Source: Lonepinella koalarum
GTDB taxonomy: Bacteria; Pseudomonadota; Gammaproteobacteria; Enterobacterales; Pasteurellaceae
Length of the DNA: 64,000 nucleotides
Assembly: GCF_042926695.1 (NCBI RefSeq)
Contig: NZ_CP170642.1
Coordinates: forward strand, 1,240,001-1,304,000
Direction of reading: 5' to 3'
In this document: piece after piece, positions 43,578 to 51,895 of the stretch
Layout: each line of letters begins with the position of its first letter
Numbering within the stretch: position 1 is the stretch's first letter
Notes under the pieces: generated by a model
Told to the model about the DNA's origin: nothing
What the model saw: only the letters and a program-made list of their open reading frames with translations
Databases searched by the model: none
Program-made: the position numbers and the translations under genes

Positions 43578-44438
43578 ATGAAAAATGTACTTTCCATTCA
43601 ATCTCACGTTGTTTTTGGTTATGCTGGAAACAAATCGGCAACCTTTCCAATGCAATTAAATGGGATTGATGTATGGGCGTTAAACACAGTACAATTTTCC
43701 AATCATACACAATATGGTAAATGGACTGGTATGGTGATTCCGAAAGAACAAATCGGTGAAATTGTACGTGGTATTGATGAAATCGGTGAATTAGCAAAAT
43801 GTGATGCGATTTATTCCGGTTATATCGGTTCAGCGGAACAGGTAGATGAAATAATCAAGGCTTATCATAAAATTAAATCCATTAATCCAAATGCCTTATA
43901 TTTATGCGATCCTGTCATGGGTAGCCCAGAAAAAGGCTGTGTAGTGGCCGCAGGTGTAAAAGAAGGCTTAATGAATATTGCTATTCCACAAGCAGATATT
44001 ATGACGCCAAATCTACTTGAATTACGTGAACTCAGTGGTTTAGCGGTAGAAAATATCGATCAAGCAATCGCAGCGGTAAAACATTTATTGGCTAAAGGAC
44101 CCAAAATTGTGGTGGTAAAACATTTAGGTTCTGCCGGACGTGATGAAAATAAATTCGAAATGTTAATGGCAACCCAAGACGGAGTATGGAGCTTAATGCG
44201 TCCACTTTATCCATTCACCAAACAACCCGTTGGCGTGGGTGATTTAACCGCCAGTTTATTTTTAGCCAATTTGTTAAATGGTAAATCAGCTCTAGAAGCC
44301 TTTGAGCGAATGGGGAACGCGGTTAATGATGTAATGAGTATTACGCATCAGTTAAATTCCTACGAATTGCAATTAATTGAAGCTCGGCATGTAATTATGA
44401 ATCCGATTTCTGATTATAAAGCAGAAAAAATTGCCTAA
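43578..44438 (+). CDS. pdxY: PdxY, pyridoxal kinase
   Basis: 286 residues (E. coli PdxY 287). A ribokinase-fold enzyme that phosphorylates pyridoxal in vitamin B6 salvage. It has SIQSHVVFGYAGNKSATFPM, YSGYIGSAEQ, LYLCDPVMGS and TPNLLELRELSG. The anion-hole motif is in PVGVGDLTASLFLANLL. It starts 154 bases after accA, beyond that gene's terminator. Confidence 0.94.
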   Translation: MKNVLSIQSHVVFGYAGNKSATFPMQLNGIDVWALNTVQFSNHTQYGKWTGMVIPKEQIGEIVRGIDEIGELAKCDAIYSGYIGSAEQVDEIIKAYHKIKSINPNALYLCDPVMGSPEKGCVVAAGVKEGLMNIAIPQADIMTPNLLELRELSGLAVENIDQAIAAVKHLLAKGPKIVVVKHLGSAGRDENKFEMLMATQDGVWSLMRPLYPFTKQPVGVGDLTASLFLANLLNGKSALEAFERMGNAVNDVMSITHQLNSYELQLIEARHVIMNPISDYKAEKIA

Positions 44439-44448
44439 TTTGATTTAT

Positions 44449-44467
44449 GGGCGTATGTAATACGCCC
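44449..44467. repeat. small intergenic hairpin before tilS
   Basis: GGGCGTA (44449-44455) and TACGCCC (44461-44467) with a 5-base loop, 9 bases before the tilS ATG at 44477. It resembles the hairpin after valS (21463-21484) and may occlude or set tilS translation. Confidence 0.55.
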
Positions 44468-44476
44468 TACATTGCT

Positions 44477-45760
44477 ATGAAGATTGTAACCCATTTTCTA
44501 TCTCAACTCCGTCACCAGCAATATTTAATCGCCTTTAGTGGTGGTTTAGACTCCACGGCACTACTTTCACTGATGGCAAAAGCTCGAGAAAATCAACCTC
44601 ACTTACAGCTGCGTGCAGTACATATTCATCATGGATTAAATCCTAATGCTGATCAATGGGTTAAACATTGTGAACAAGTTTGCCATCAATTTGACATTCC
44701 TTTAATCATTAGAAAAGTCAAGGTTAATCAGGGAAATGGCATTGAACATGGGGCAAGACTAGCACGTTATCAAGCCATTGCAGAAATACGTTTAATGGAT
44801 GAAATCGTCGTCACTGCACATCACTTACAAGATCAAACTGAAACCTTTTTTCTTGCCTTAAAGCGTGGTAGTGGCTTACAAGGTTTAAGTGCGATGCAAC
44901 CTTATTCTGAACTGTATGGCATGCCGATTTTTCGTCCTTTATTAATCTGGCAACGTGAGCAATTAGTACAATACATTACCTCTGAAAAATTAAGTTGGAT
45001 TGAAGATGATAGCAATGCGGATAACCGTTATGAACGTAATTTTTTGCGCAATCAAATTTTGCCAGCACTACGTCAACGCTGGCAACATTTCGACCAAATG
45101 GTAGTACGTTCTGCTCAACATTGTTACCAGCAGCAACAATTGATCCATCAATTACTGGCTGATGATTTTCAACAAAATTTTGATAAAAATCACCGCACTT
45201 TTTCCTTGGTCCAATTTACAAAATATAATGAGCTTACACAAAAAGCTTTGTTACGCATGTGGCTAACTGAGTTAAAGCAACACATGCCATCAATAGTTCA
45301 GCTTGAACAAATTATACAGGATGTGATTTTAGCTCGTGCGGATGCTAATCCACAATATCATTTAGTGGATAAGGTAATTCGCCGTTATCAGCAAAAATTA
45401 TACCTAACCGCTGATTTTGAGAATGTAAATGACTTTACCGCCCTGCTTACCCCTGAACAAAAATGTATCTTGCCAGATAATATCGGCTCACTAGTTATAC
45501 AAAAAAAAACGTCAGTTTATACCGCAGTTTGGCAAGGTGAACAAGGGTTACAACAGCTTGAATTACCACTGACTGCACAAACTATTTCAGTGAAATTTGC
45601 TTATTCGGGATCGGTTTGTCTTAAAGGTGAAAAAATAAATCGAGATATTAAGAAGATTTGGCAACAGCTTAATGTTCCAGTATGGCAACGGCAACGCATC
45701 CCCTTGATTTTTTATGATAATAAGCTACAAGGTGCGGTGGGCTTTTTTACCACCGCTTAA
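44477..45760 (+). CDS. tilS: TilS, tRNA(Ile)-lysidine synthetase
   Basis: 427 residues (E. coli 432). It converts cytidine 34 of tRNA-Ile(CAU) to lysidine. The PP-loop SGGLDS is at residues 21-26, followed by VHIHHGLNPNADQW and VTAHHLQDQTETFFLALKRGSGLQGL. The ATG at 44477 is used; the in-frame ATG at 44447 would run through the upstream hairpin. Its stop codon overlaps the dnaX stop from the other strand by two bases. Confidence 0.95.
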   Translation: MKIVTHFLSQLRHQQYLIAFSGGLDSTALLSLMAKARENQPHLQLRAVHIHHGLNPNADQWVKHCEQVCHQFDIPLIIRKVKVNQGNGIEHGARLARYQAIAEIRLMDEIVVTAHHLQDQTETFFLALKRGSGLQGLSAMQPYSELYGMPIFRPLLIWQREQLVQYITSEKLSWIEDDSNADNRYERNFLRNQILPALRQRWQHFDQMVVRSAQHCYQQQQLIHQLLADDFQQNFDKNHRTFSLVQFTKYNELTQKALLRMWLTELKQHMPSIVQLEQIIQDVILARADANPQYHLVDKVIRRYQQKLYLTADFENVNDFTALLTPEQKCILPDNIGSLVIQKKTSVYTAVWQGEQGLQQLELPLTAQTISVKFAYSGSVCLKGEKINRDIKKIWQQLNVPVWQRQRIPLIFYDNKLQGAVGFFTTA

Positions 45761-47805
45761 ACTGGTCGAATAGTATCCATATCTAATTTCGCATCAAAGT
45801 TTTTTTGTAACAATTGGATACCTTTATCTTCCACTAAATAGGCTCTCGCCTGCTCGCTGAGTTCTTGATAAATCTGATGATAATATTCCAACGGGGTTAA
45901 ATGTTGCGGATCATCATTGATTTCAATCAATAATTCTACTGGATGATTTAATACACTAGACAACCTTTCCGTCAGAATATCAAGCGAGCTCTCACGTCGT
46001 AAATGTTCTTGTGATGAGCGTAATCCAAGACGAACCTGATGTTGGTCTTGTGATAATAAAATAGAATTAATAGCAATCTGTTTGACTAATTTGACATCAT
46101 CTAACTGTAATTGCTCAACTAACTTAAACCAAGGATCTCGTTCAATACCAAGCTGAACTAATTTACTGGTTAATTCTGGGGTTCGTTCTTGTAATATAGC
46201 TTGTTTAATATCTGATGGACGAACAACATTGGCTTCCAAACCAAGTTCTGGATTCAACCATTCCCAACGATAATTTTCAGCACTTAATTCTGTGCTATCT
46301 TCATTGTGCTGATCCTCTGGTTGTTCTTGGTTGTTTTCGGTCTCTGGTTTTGCTTTGGTTGATTGAGATTGTACAGGTGAACTACCTAATTGTGCTAATC
46401 GCTCAATTAAATCGACATTCTCTTTTTTAACCAGACGTGGAGAAACCACGGGTAATTCTAGTGGTTTAACTGAATGTTCGCTGGCTAGATTAGGCTTTTT
46501 TTTTTCGTTATCTAGCTTGTTACTTTGCTCTAAAGTGGCACGTAATTTTTGAATTTGATCTACTGCACTTGACACATTACCACTTTGCGTTTTTACGGAA
46601 TCTGGATGATGTTGAATAGCCTGCTTAGTTGGGTAACTGGATTTGATAGTTTGAGACACCACTGGCATATCTACTAAATTTTCCGATTTGCTCGTGGATA
46701 ATGCTGATTGATGTTGTGGTTGAATTTGGATTAATTTGGGGTGAAAAGCTAATGCTCGTAGCAATGTCATTTCTGCTCCGATACGGCGATTCGGTGCAAA
46801 AGCTAACTCTTTCCTACCCACGAGAATGGTTTGGTAGAAAAACTGTACATCTTCAGGTGAAATATGTTTAGCTAAAAAGGCAATTTGGCTTTCTTCATGA
46901 CCACTGACTGGCAGTAATTGTTGCATGGCAATTTGATGTAATTTTTCGCCTACTTCAAGCAAAAGCTGATCCCAGTCAACCCCTTTTTCTGCGACAGACT
47001 GCACCGTTGCCATTAACTTCTCGCCGTTACCTTGTTGTAACGCATACAATATATCAATAGACTGATTATCATCTAACAAACCTAGCATTTTATTCACAAT
47101 ATCAGTGCGAATATCTGCATTAGACATGGCTATCGCCTGATCGGCTAGGCTCAAACTATCACGAATACTGCCCTGTGCAGATTTAGCGATTCTATCCAGG
47201 GCAGTTAATTCATAAGGGATTTTTTCCGCATCTAATATATGAGCAAGATGGCGGCTAATTTGTTTGGCATCTAATGCTTTTAAATGAAATTGCATGCAAC
47301 GAGATAAAATCGTAATCGGTAATTTTTGCGGATCCGTGGTAGCGAGTAGAAATTTAACATACTCTGGCGGTTCTTCCAAGGTTTTGAGTAGAGCATTAAA
47401 AGAATGGCGAGACAGCATATGTACTTCGTCAATCAAATAAACTTTATAACGCCCTTGTACCGGTTTGTATTGCACATTATCCAGCAATTCTCGAGTATCT
47501 TCTACCTTGGTGCGAGATGCGGCATCAATTTCAATCAGATCAATAAAATTGCCCTGTTCAATGGCTTTACAATGTTCACATTCACCACATGGTTCAGCAG
47601 TGACACCATTGATACAATTTAACCCTTTGGCAAACAGTCGTGCAATGGATGTTTTACCCACGCCCCTTGTGCCAGAAAAAAGATAAGCATGATGCAAGCG
47701 GTTTTGTTTTAAGCCATTAGCAAGTGCGGTCAAAATATGCTCTTGTCCGACAACTTCAGTAAAGGTTTTTGGGCGCCATTTGCGGGCTAAAACTTGATAA
47801 CTCAC
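45757..47805 (-). CDS. dnaX: DnaX, DNA polymerase III tau (and gamma) subunit
   Basis: 682 residues (E. coli tau 643). Clamp-loader AAA+ ATPase with Walker A GTRGVGKT (45-52), four zinc cysteines (CINGVTAEPCGECEHC), Walker B IDEVHMLSRHSFNALLKTLEEPP and the SRC motif LSRCMQF. A low-complexity linker (about 370-500) leads to the polymerase/DnaB-binding C-terminus. An A10 run in codons 434-437 could give a short gamma form. It follows apt, as in E. coli. Confidence 0.96.
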   Translation of the reverse strand: MSYQVLARKWRPKTFTEVVGQEHILTALANGLKQNRLHHAYLFSGTRGVGKTSIARLFAKGLNCINGVTAEPCGECEHCKAIEQGNFIDLIEIDAASRTKVEDTRELLDNVQYKPVQGRYKVYLIDEVHMLSRHSFNALLKTLEEPPEYVKFLLATTDPQKLPITILSRCMQFHLKALDAKQISRHLAHILDAEKIPYELTALDRIAKSAQGSIRDSLSLADQAIAMSNADIRTDIVNKMLGLLDDNQSIDILYALQQGNGEKLMATVQSVAEKGVDWDQLLLEVGEKLHQIAMQQLLPVSGHEESQIAFLAKHISPEDVQFFYQTILVGRKELAFAPNRRIGAEMTLLRALAFHPKLIQIQPQHQSALSTSKSENLVDMPVVSQTIKSSYPTKQAIQHHPDSVKTQSGNVSSAVDQIQKLRATLEQSNKLDNEKKKPNLASEHSVKPLELPVVSPRLVKKENVDLIERLAQLGSSPVQSQSTKAKPETENNQEQPEDQHNEDSTELSAENYRWEWLNPELGLEANVVRPSDIKQAILQERTPELTSKLVQLGIERDPWFKLVEQLQLDDVKLVKQIAINSILLSQDQHQVRLGLRSSQEHLRRESSLDILTERLSSVLNHPVELLIEINDDPQHLTPLEYYHQIYQELSEQARAYLVEDKGIQLLQKNFDAKLDMDTIRPV
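46496..46505 (-). promoter_or_regulatory. A10 slippery site for gamma synthesis in dnaX
   Basis: On the minus strand codons 434-437 read GAA AAA AAA AAG. A slip of -1 (or an extra A in the mRNA) gives one alanine codon (GCC) and then TAA, so a 438-residue gamma-like product would end there. E. coli dnaX slips at A AAA AAG near codon 430. An AACCAC/GTGGTT inverted repeat lies about 30 bases downstream. Confidence 0.75.
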
Positions 47806-47831
47806 TGCTTATCCTTTATTTAGTAGAAAAA

Positions 47832-48374
47832 TTAATGACCAGCAAAATCCACTAAAGTAAAGGGTTCTACCCCTAATTTACGTAAGCGTTGCTCACCGCC
47901 TAATTCAGGCAAACTAATCACAAAAGCCGCGTGTTTCACTTGTCCGCCTAAACGTTGCACTAATTTGACACAGGCTTCTAAGGTGCCTCCTGTAGCTAAT
48001 AAATCATCAATAATCAACACATTATCACCCGCTTGAATAGAATCAGAATGGATTTCTAAGGTATCTTCGCCATATTCTAATTGATAATTTTGCGAAATCA
48101 CCGCTCTTGGTAATTTACCCGGTTTACGGACTAAAATAAAAGGCAATCCTAAGGCAATCGCTACCGGAGCCCCAAAAATAAAGCCACGCGATTCGGTACC
48201 AATAATTTTAGTAATGCCAGCATGTTTAAATTGCTCTGCAATTAAATTAACGGTTGTACTGAAAGCTTCCGGTACTTCGGTTAAACTGGTAATATCTCGA
48301 AAAATAATCCCTTCTTTAGGATAATTAGGAATAGATTTAATAGAAGATTTAATAAGCTGTAATTGTTCGTTCAT
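47832..48374 (-). CDS. apt: Apt, adenine phosphoribosyltransferase
   Basis: 180 residues (E. coli 183). Makes AMP from adenine and PRPP. It has NYPKEGIIFRDITSL, ESRGFIFGAPVA, FILVRKPGKLPR and the PRPP loop VLIIDDLLATGGTL. AGGCAGCAAA precedes the ATG. It is 26 bases upstream of dnaX on the same strand. Confidence 0.96.
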   Translation of the reverse strand: MNEQLQLIKSSIKSIPNYPKEGIIFRDITSLTEVPEAFSTTVNLIAEQFKHAGITKIIGTESRGFIFGAPVAIALGLPFILVRKPGKLPRAVISQNYQLEYGEDTLEIHSDSIQAGDNVLIIDDLLATGGTLEACVKLVQRLGGQVKHAAFVISLPELGGEQRLRKLGVEPFTLVDFAGH

Positions 48375-48410
48375 TTTGCTGCCTAAAGTGCGGTCAAAAA
48401 CTTGACCTTT

Positions 48411-48439
48411 TTTATAAAAGTTAACTGGGTGAATGTAAA
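48411..48439 (-). promoter_or_regulatory. promoter of apt-dnaX
   Basis: Minus strand: -35 TTTACA (48434-48439), 17-base spacer, -10 TATAAA (48411-48416), 36 bases before the apt ATG. The leader holds a short GGTCAA/TTGACC inverted repeat with an uptake signal. Confidence 0.6.
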
Positions 48440-48481
48440 GAAATTTGTGTTAAATTGCAAGCATTACAAGAAAATATTTAC

Positions 48482-49438
48482 TTAATCCGCATAAACATCT
48501 TCGCCATCTTTACGCGTTCTAAATAATTGCAAAATCCATGCATATTGTTCCGGTGTTTGACCCACAAAATATTCTATAACTTCGTTCATGGCACGCGCGG
48601 ATTGTACTGGATCATCCCTTAAAGTCAGTGATGGCAAAATTTCCATTTGATATTTACCAAGGCTGGCATTATAACGTGGAAACATAGGAATTACCGCCGC
48701 TTTGGCTAATTTTGCCATTTTATTTAAGCCCGGTAAAGTGGCTTTATACGTGGCAAAAAAATCCACAAATTCACTGGCTTCCGCACCAAAATCTTCATCT
48801 GGCAAGTAATACCCCATATCACCTCTTTTCACCATGGAGAGAAACGGCTTAATGCCATTTTGTCGGGCATGCATTTTGCCGCCAAAACGTTCTCTTGTCC
48901 ATGTCCAAAGCCAGTCGATCAATAAATTTCGATGTGGATTAAACATTGATGTCATCGGCATCCCATGAGTATGTAAAATAATCCCTGAAGCATCAATCGA
49001 CCAACTATGTGGCACTAATAAAATAATATTGTGTCCTTTAGCTTTGGCTTGTTGAATATGTTCTATGCCTAAAAATTCACTACGTTGTTGCAAATGTTTT
49101 TTTGAACGCACGGCAATTTCGCCGATACCTAACATCACTTGTCCTAAGGTAATAAACATATCATCAATCACTTTTTCACGCTGTTGCATCGTCCATTGTG
49201 GGAAACAAAGTGCCAAATTAATACTTGCTCTACGACGTTGTTTTTTGGCTTTTTTCCCTGCGATTAAGCCGATTTTACCAGCTAATTTATCTCGCCAGCG
49301 AAATGGTACAAAAGCAAGAATGATTAACAGCAAGATAGCAAACCAAATACCCCAGTAACTCGGCTTTAAATAACTCCACGAAAAATGTGGTTCATAGCCA
49401 ACCCTTGCCGTAACACGAATATTTTCTTGATTTTCCAT
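48482..49438 (-). CDS. lpxM: LpxM-type lipid A acyltransferase
   Basis: 318 residues (E. coli LpxM 323). A late acyltransferase that adds a secondary fatty acid to lipid A at the inner membrane. It has an N-terminal membrane helix (about 27-46), the HX4D catalytic motif in VPHSWSIDASG, MFNPHRNLLIDWLWTWTRERFGG and LPDEDFGAEASEFVDFFA. LpxL and LpxM are close relatives; the FNPHRN and PDEDFG blocks favour LpxM. Its ATG overlaps the stop of the preceding transporter gene by one base (TAATG). Confidence 0.9.
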   Translation of the reverse strand: MENQENIRVTARVGYEPHFSWSYLKPSYWGIWFAILLLIILAFVPFRWRDKLAGKIGLIAGKKAKKQRRRASINLALCFPQWTMQQREKVIDDMFITLGQVMLGIGEIAVRSKKHLQQRSEFLGIEHIQQAKAKGHNIILLVPHSWSIDASGIILHTHGMPMTSMFNPHRNLLIDWLWTWTRERFGGKMHARQNGIKPFLSMVKRGDMGYYLPDEDFGAEASEFVDFFATYKATLPGLNKMAKLAKAAVIPMFPRYNASLGKYQMEILPSLTLRDDPVQSARAMNEVIEYFVGQTPEQYAWILQLFRTRKDGEDVYAD

Positions 49439-50202
49439 TAATTAAACCATCCTTGATCATAGACCATTTTTGCCGTCATAATAAATGACATGGCAACCAC
49501 CATTGGGCGAATTAGTTTTTTACCTTTAGTTAATACCATTCTTGCGCCTAAATTTGCCCCGATAAACTGTCCTCCCATCATGATTAACCCAACCAGCCAA
49601 AGGATTTGACCACCAATTAAAAAGAAAAGCAATGATGCAATATTTGATGTACAGTTTAATACTTTGGCATGTGCAGTGGCTTTAGGTAAATTAAACCCTA
49701 ATAAAGTAACAAATGCCAAACCTAACAGGGAACCTGTCCCCGGTCCAAAAAAGCCGTCATAAAAACCGATAAACAATCCAGCGGTAAAAGCAAAACCGGC
49801 AAAGGATAAACGTTGATGACGATCTTCTTCGCCTAATTTTGGCGTAAACAAAAAATATAAGCCAATCGCCAACACTAAAAAAGGAATTGCTTTCTTAATC
49901 AATGAGCTATCGACCTGTTGAATTAACACTGTACCAATCACCGCGCCAATAAAGGTCATCAAAATTAGCAACCAAATCTCTCTGATATTTACAGCTCTTT
50001 GACGGATAAAATACAAGCTCGCAGATAATGAACCACCACAAGCCTGTAATTTATTCGTACCCAAAGCAAGCACAGGGGGAATCCCTGCCATCAGCAATGC
50101 GGGAATGGTGATTAGCCCGCCACCGCCCGCAATGGCATCAATAAAACCAGCGACAAGCGCCACGGCAAATAATACACTGATAATTTCTAAGCTAATTTCC
50201 AC
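49438..50202 (-). CDS. TSUP (TauE/SafE) family membrane transporter, YfcA-like
   Basis: 254 residues, about eight hydrophobic helices. It has GFIDAIAGGGGLITIPALL and GTNKLQACGGSLSAS near the start and GFYDGFFGPGTGSLLGLAFV in the second half, the repeated TSUP signatures. The family exports sulfite or other sulfur or organic anions; the substrate here is not evident. It lies between mepA and lpxM, coupled to the latter. Confidence 0.88.
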   Translation of the reverse strand: MEISLEIISVLFAVALVAGFIDAIAGGGGLITIPALLMAGIPPVLALGTNKLQACGGSLSASLYFIRQRAVNIREIWLLILMTFIGAVIGTVLIQQVDSSLIKKAIPFLVLAIGLYFLFTPKLGEEDRHQRLSFAGFAFTAGLFIGFYDGFFGPGTGSLLGLAFVTLLGFNLPKATAHAKVLNCTSNIASLLFFLIGGQILWLVGLIMMGGQFIGANLGARMVLTKGKKLIRPMVVAMSFIMTAKMVYDQGWFN

Positions 50203-50217
50203 CGCACTTTCTCCAAA

Positions 50218-51078
50218 TTATTCTAACCATTCACTACGTTTTGGCGAACTTAATACTTGTTGACATAAAAATGGTTCAGGTGGTATTACTTTAGGTTTTG
50301 TTGTACTGGTTGATGGTTTTTTTGGTTCAAACCATGAATACAGTTCAGCACCACAACCATCACCAGCGGGTACGGGAGCCTGATTCTCACAATAAGACGC
50401 CCCTTGTGGACAAGCTAAACGTACGTGAAAATGGCTGTCATGACCATACCAAGGGCGTATTTTATGTAACCAACCTCGATCACCTTTTTCAGTTTGACAA
50501 AGTTTTACTTTAATGGCTGGATTCACAAAAATACGGGTGACTTGATTATCTTGTGCGGCTAACTTAATTAAATTAAAGTGATTTTGATTCCATACTCTTT
50601 CATCCACCACCTGTGTCGTACGATTCACCACCAATAAGCCTTTGCCGTCTGAATTTAATGCTTCCTGATCAGACATGGCACCCATACGCAACCAAATATC
50701 CGCATCCAAGCCCATTTGATGACTTGCATGCCCCGTTAAAAAACGCCCACCGCCGGGCATCGCAATATCACCTACTAACATGGTTGGCAAACCTGCATTT
50801 TTTACTCGCTGTCCTAAACGTTGTAAATAGCTAATCATATCAGGGTGACCATAATAACGGTTTTTATTCATCCGTATCACCTGATAGCCAACCCCCTTAG
50901 CTGGCAAGGCTTTGGCACCGATAATACACCCATTAGCATAAGAACCAATCGGTTGGGCTTGTCCATTTTCACTCGGAATAGGACGTTTGACTTTTTGCCA
51001 TTCAGCGGGTGAGGCGAATACGGTCGAAGATAACCCTAAAAGTGCGGTTAAAATAAGACCTGTTTTTTTCAACTTCAT
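50218..51078 (-). CDS. mepA: MepA, penicillin-insensitive murein endopeptidase
   Basis: 286 residues. A signal peptide (MKLKKTGLILTALLGLSSTVFA) leads to a LAS-type metallopeptidase that cuts D-Ala-DAP crosslinks in peptidoglycan in the periplasm. Zinc ligands lie in GHASHQMGLDADIW and HDSHFHVRLACP. The ATG at 51078 gives a proper signal peptide. The frame is open to 51192, but that stretch overlaps the MntA gene and has no signal character. The aroC-mepA-yfcA order follows E. coli, with an insertion before it. Confidence 0.93.
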   Translation of the reverse strand: MKLKKTGLILTALLGLSSTVFASPAEWQKVKRPIPSENGQAQPIGSYANGCIIGAKALPAKGVGYQVIRMNKNRYYGHPDMISYLQRLGQRVKNAGLPTMLVGDIAMPGGGRFLTGHASHQMGLDADIWLRMGAMSDQEALNSDGKGLLVVNRTTQVVDERVWNQNHFNLIKLAAQDNQVTRIFVNPAIKVKLCQTEKGDRGWLHKIRPWYGHDSHFHVRLACPQGASYCENQAPVPAGDGCGAELYSWFEPKKPSTSTTKPKVIPPEPFLCQQVLSSPKRSEWLE

Positions 51079-51115
51079 ATTAACATTTTCCGATAAAAAT
51101 AATCTCAAGTAAAAA

Positions 51116-51418
51116 CTAACTCCCTGTTTGTAGGACTTCATATTGTTGTAAAATAATTCGTTTAAAATCTTCGCTACAACTCGCCCAATCAATTACATCC
51201 ACAAAAATCGGCAAATCTGATTCGCTAAAGGCTTCTTCAATGTCTGCTTGTAAACGGATAGACATCGGCTGTTGCGTTATCACGGCTAAATCTAAATCCG
51301 AATATTTTTTAGCCGTTCCCTTAATCCGTGAACCAAAGACCCAAACAGGTAAATCGGGGACAAATTGTTGTAAAATAGCTTTTACAATAACAAGATTCTC
51401 TTCGCTAAGATCAATCAT
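51116..51418 (-). CDS. mntA: MntA-like nucleotidyltransferase antitoxin
   Basis: 100 residues, a minimal nucleotidyltransferase. The GSX10DXD signature is complete (Gly29, Ser30, Asp41, Asp43 in VFGSRIKGTAKKYSDLDLA), with a third acidic residue at Asp74. In characterised pairs MntA adds AMP to a tyrosine of HepT and so silences it. It lies 13 bases downstream of the HEPN gene. It resembles the H. influenzae protein HI0073. Confidence 0.88.
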   Translation of the reverse strand: MIDLSEENLVIVKAILQQFVPDLPVWVFGSRIKGTAKKYSDLDLAVITQQPMSIRLQADIEEAFSESDLPIFVDVIDWASCSEDFKRIILQQYEVLQTGS

Positions 51419-51431
51419 TCATAATATCTCT

Positions 51432-51875
51432 TCATTGTTGTCGCTGGCGTAATTGTTCTAATAAATATCGGCTAGCATCTAAAAATCCTTCTATTTGCTG
51501 GTAAACTAATTGGGCTTTGTTCTGATCATAAGTATGTGAAGTAATATTCCGCATTTTACGGAATTCAACCCATTTATTCGGATTATCAACTAAACCAAAT
51601 TGAGCCGCCATTCGTAATACATCACGAAAATCTGCACTATTCACATCAATATCATTCGCTACAATCAAAGCTAATTGACGCTTCAGCATTTTAATTGCCA
51701 GTTCATAAACGAACTCAAATTTTTGAATTGCTCCTGCAATCAAGGTTTCTTGCACAATTTCTTGTTGTTGTTCAAACCAAACATCATCTTCTAATGTAAC
51801 AAGTGTTTTATCAAGAGATTCAAACGCTTTTTCCAGTGCAGAAAGATCTAATTTTTTCTTTTCAAGCTCAGTCAT
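51432..51875 (-). CDS. hepT: HepT-like HEPN toxin (HI0074 family)
   Basis: 147 residues, all-alpha. The RX4HXY motif is complete: Arg109, His114 and Tyr116 in RKMRNITSHTYD, giving a HEPN RNase active site and the tyrosine that MntA modifies. It matches the family of HI0074, once described as nucleotidyltransferase substrate-binding proteins. It is upstream of mntA, forming a toxin-antitoxin operon set between aroC and mepA. All key residues are intact, so it is likely functional. Confidence 0.88.
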   Translation of the reverse strand: MTELEKKKLDLSALEKAFESLDKTLVTLEDDVWFEQQQEIVQETLIAGAIQKFEFVYELAIKMLKRQLALIVANDIDVNSADFRDVLRMAAQFGLVDNPNKWVEFRKMRNITSHTYDQNKAQLVYQQIEGFLDASRYLLEQLRQRQQ

Positions 51876-51895
51876 ATCGTTCTTGTCTTCCTATA

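Noticed and set aside
51079..51192. 38-codon N-terminal extension of mepA
   Set aside because: Overlaps mntA and would place the signal peptide internally; start moved to 51078.
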